Below, in pieces: positions 41,326 through 42,575 of a DNA stretch of 42,575 nt. Origin of the DNA: CAZCPB01 sp964540295 (GTDB taxonomy: Bacteria > Planctomycetota > Phycisphaerae > Phycisphaerales > UBA1924); assembly GCA_964540295.1 (NCBI GenBank), contig CAZIMT010000007.1, positions 1 to 42,575 of the forward strand. Direction: 5' to 3'. The position numbers were made by a program, and so were the translations under genes. Positions within the stretch are counted from its first letter, which is position 1. Every line of letters starts with the position of its first letter. The notes under the pieces are model-generated. The model was not told the origin of the DNA. It saw only the letters and a program-made list of their open reading frames with translations, and ran no database searches.

Positions 41326-41477
41326 ACCGTCAGGCCCGCGACCTTGCTTCGTCGAAAAAAATAGTGATGTCGGTAGATACGTTCAGCGAACCTCGGAGGG
41401 TCTATGCTGAGATTCTCGGGGTTTCGCGCCCCGGGCTTCGGCACCGCGTTCAACCCAGTTTCCCAAGGAGATCATGT

Positions 41478-42011
41478 ATGGGCCACATCGCAGAGATCAT
41501 CGTCACCGGCGCACGCCGCACGCGCGGCTACGTAGAGCGTCTGCTCAAGGACATCCAGCCCGGGCAGTTCGCACGTCTGCCCCGCTTCGAGACCGCTGGC
41601 AAGCCCACCGTGATCCAGACCAACCACGCCGCCTGGAACTACGGGCACCTGGCGATCTACCCCGCGCGCGTCCTCGAAATGGCCGGGCTCAACGGCTCGC
41701 ACCTCGTCGCGCCCGCTGGCTTTGAGGATCTCTTCAAGGACGGCACCGTGTGCCAGGACGACCCCAACGGAACGATCTATCCCCCGATGGCGGCCATCAC
41801 CGCCCACTACTTCAAGGCTCACGACGCCGCGATCGAGGCTGTCGCTGCGCTCGACGATGCCAAGCTCTCGGCCTCGACCGCCGACGAGAAGGCCCGCGTC
41901 AACTTCCCCATCATCGGCGCCCGCATCAACTTCATGCTCAACAACCACATCATGATGCACGCCGGACAGATCAGCGCCTGGCGCCGCTGCATGGGCCTGG
42001 CCCCGGCCTGA
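41478..42011 (+). CDS. DinB-family protein (putative metal-dependent enzyme)
   Basis: From the ATG at 41478 (AAGGAG 7 nt upstream), 177 aa; the frame is open further up to a GTG but without homology. The four-helix DinB fold is indicated by the His-containing motifs QTNHAAWNYGHLAIYPARVL and NHIMMHAGQISAWRRCMGL, which supply the three metal-binding histidines typical of DinB/YfiT-like proteins. Many of these act as thiol-dependent transferases, but the substrate is unknown here. A terminator follows at 42068-42094. Confidence 0.83.
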   Translation: MGHIAEIIVTGARRTRGYVERLLKDIQPGQFARLPRFETAGKPTVIQTNHAAWNYGHLAIYPARVLEMAGLNGSHLVAPAGFEDLFKDGTVCQDDPNGTIYPPMAAITAHYFKAHDAAIEAVAALDDAKLSASTADEKARVNFPIIGARINFMLNNHIMMHAGQISAWRRCMGLAPA

Positions 42012-42067
42012 TCGAGCACGCATCGCCCGAGCCATCTCGGATCGATTGATCACCTGAATGAACCGAG

Positions 42068-42094
42068 AAGGGCGCGAGTCATCGCGCTCTTTTT
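42068..42094 (+). terminator. Rho-independent terminator of the DinB-family gene
   Basis: AAGGGCGCGA pairs with TCGCGCTCTT (one G.U) around GTCA, followed by a run of T. The remaining 42095-42259 shows no gene. Confidence 0.85.
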
Positions 42095-42259
42095 CTTGCG
42101 CGAGCGCGGCACGAAATGAGCCCCCGTTTGGAAACAAGGCCGCCTCGCGCAATGCACGAGCGGGGCGGCCTGAACTTGGGCAAAGATTCGTTGCACACGA
42201 CCAGCACCCGACCGCACGCGACGGCACGCGACCAACGCCGCGTTCACCGACCGCGCCGA

Positions 42260-42520
42260 TCATCGTCGCACAGGCATCCGCTTTTTCTGCATCAAGTTTC
42301 GCGAAGCGCTCTGCTCAGAGTTCGCCTTCTTGAGCTCGCCCGCCCCGGCCCTGACTACGAGCCGGCCTTTCTCGAGCTTCATCGCGGCGCCCGCTGCCTT
42401 GATCTGCATCGGCCTGCCCGCGTCACGAGCCGGTTCCGCCGCGCTCGCTTGAGACAAATCTGTCGCCATTAAGCAACCCACAGCGGCGACAAGGGCGGTA
42501 CCAACACGGTTAATCGACAT
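42260..42520 (-). CDS. Small exported protein, function unknown
   Basis: An 86-aa protein from the ATG at 42520, with AGGAG 7 nt upstream. The signal peptide MSINRVGTALVAAVGCLMAT ends near SQASAAEPA. The mature part of about 57 residues is basic (KAAGAAMKLEKGRLVVRAG, then ending KKRMPVRR) and has no recognised fold. A signal peptide plus good ribosome-binding site makes it likely real. It converges on the DinB-family gene. Confidence 0.6.
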   Translation of the reverse strand: MSINRVGTALVAAVGCLMATDLSQASAAEPARDAGRPMQIKAAGAAMKLEKGRLVVRAGAGELKKANSEQSASRNLMQKKRMPVRR

Positions 42521-42575
42521 GAGTGACTCCTGAAAAGTCGGCCAGCATCGGTGGAGCACCGACGCACGCCGCACA

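Overview
This GC-rich window reads as chromosomal sequence from a planctomycete, most likely of the Phycisphaerales type. That is an inference from gene content: a PEP-CTERM protein beside a beta-helix protein ending in a dockerin-like 'GC-type' tail, a DksA-like protein carrying a histone-H1-like lysine-rich arm, an HU protein with long extensions, and a small membrane protein with a conserved planctomycete-style C-terminus. It contains three 100-N assembly gaps. I saw no rRNA, tRNA, CRISPR array, phage or insertion sequence. Most of the window is core metabolism and gene expression.

Layout. 1-5154 (minus): rsmB, ptsN, ispA and dxs, where ispA and dxs are early isoprenoid genes. nadA (plus) diverges from rsmB. 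6.7-8.6 kb (minus): an HU/IHF-like protein and a gap-interrupted putative outer-membrane barrel, each followed by a terminator of the same unusual design. 8.7-14.5 kb (plus): arfB, tsaB, then a signalling trio of an HTH-REC regulator, an HDOD/histidine-kinase protein and a pseudo-receiver/GAF protein, closed by a strong bidirectional terminator. 14.6-19.7 kb: PEP-CTERM protein, divergent beta-helix/dockerin protein, DUF58 protein and an exported coiled-coil protein. 19.9-22.7 kb: ROK sugar kinase, rpiB and a TsaC-like/low-molecular-weight phosphatase fusion. 23.2-25.3 kb: a pseudopilin-like protein and a DUF2089 regulator coupled to a three-helix membrane protein, with an operator-like array built into its promoter. 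25.3-29.0 kb (minus): DUF971, recG, a family-4-like uracil-DNA glycosylase and a possible 42-aa ORF. 29.1-36.2 kb: pyrF, def, fmt, a small HEIGHH-motif protein, an NTF2-like protein, surE, proC (minus) and accA. 36.4-42.5 kb: DksA-like protein, lspA, an ABC ATPase, a membrane-anchored planctomycete protein, a ThiF/MoeB-like enzyme, a DinB-family protein and a small exported protein.

Themes. def and fmt together handle N-formyl-methionine, and the HEIGHH-motif gene overlaps fmt by four bases. Five housekeeping genes (rsmB, pyrF, def, surE, accA) have a TANNNT box 5-7 nt before the start codon and no Shine-Dalgarno, suggesting leaderless mRNAs, while others have clear Shine-Dalgarno sites. A dispersed element, a short hairpin followed by a pyrimidine-rich tract, recurs around rsmB, surE, proC and accA. 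The most system-like novelties are the DUF2089/membrane operon with its operator, the signalling trio, the fmt-coupled metalloprotein-like gene and a possible Shine-Dalgarno-sequestering switch before the beta-helix gene. All functions come from motif recognition by eye; no search was run.
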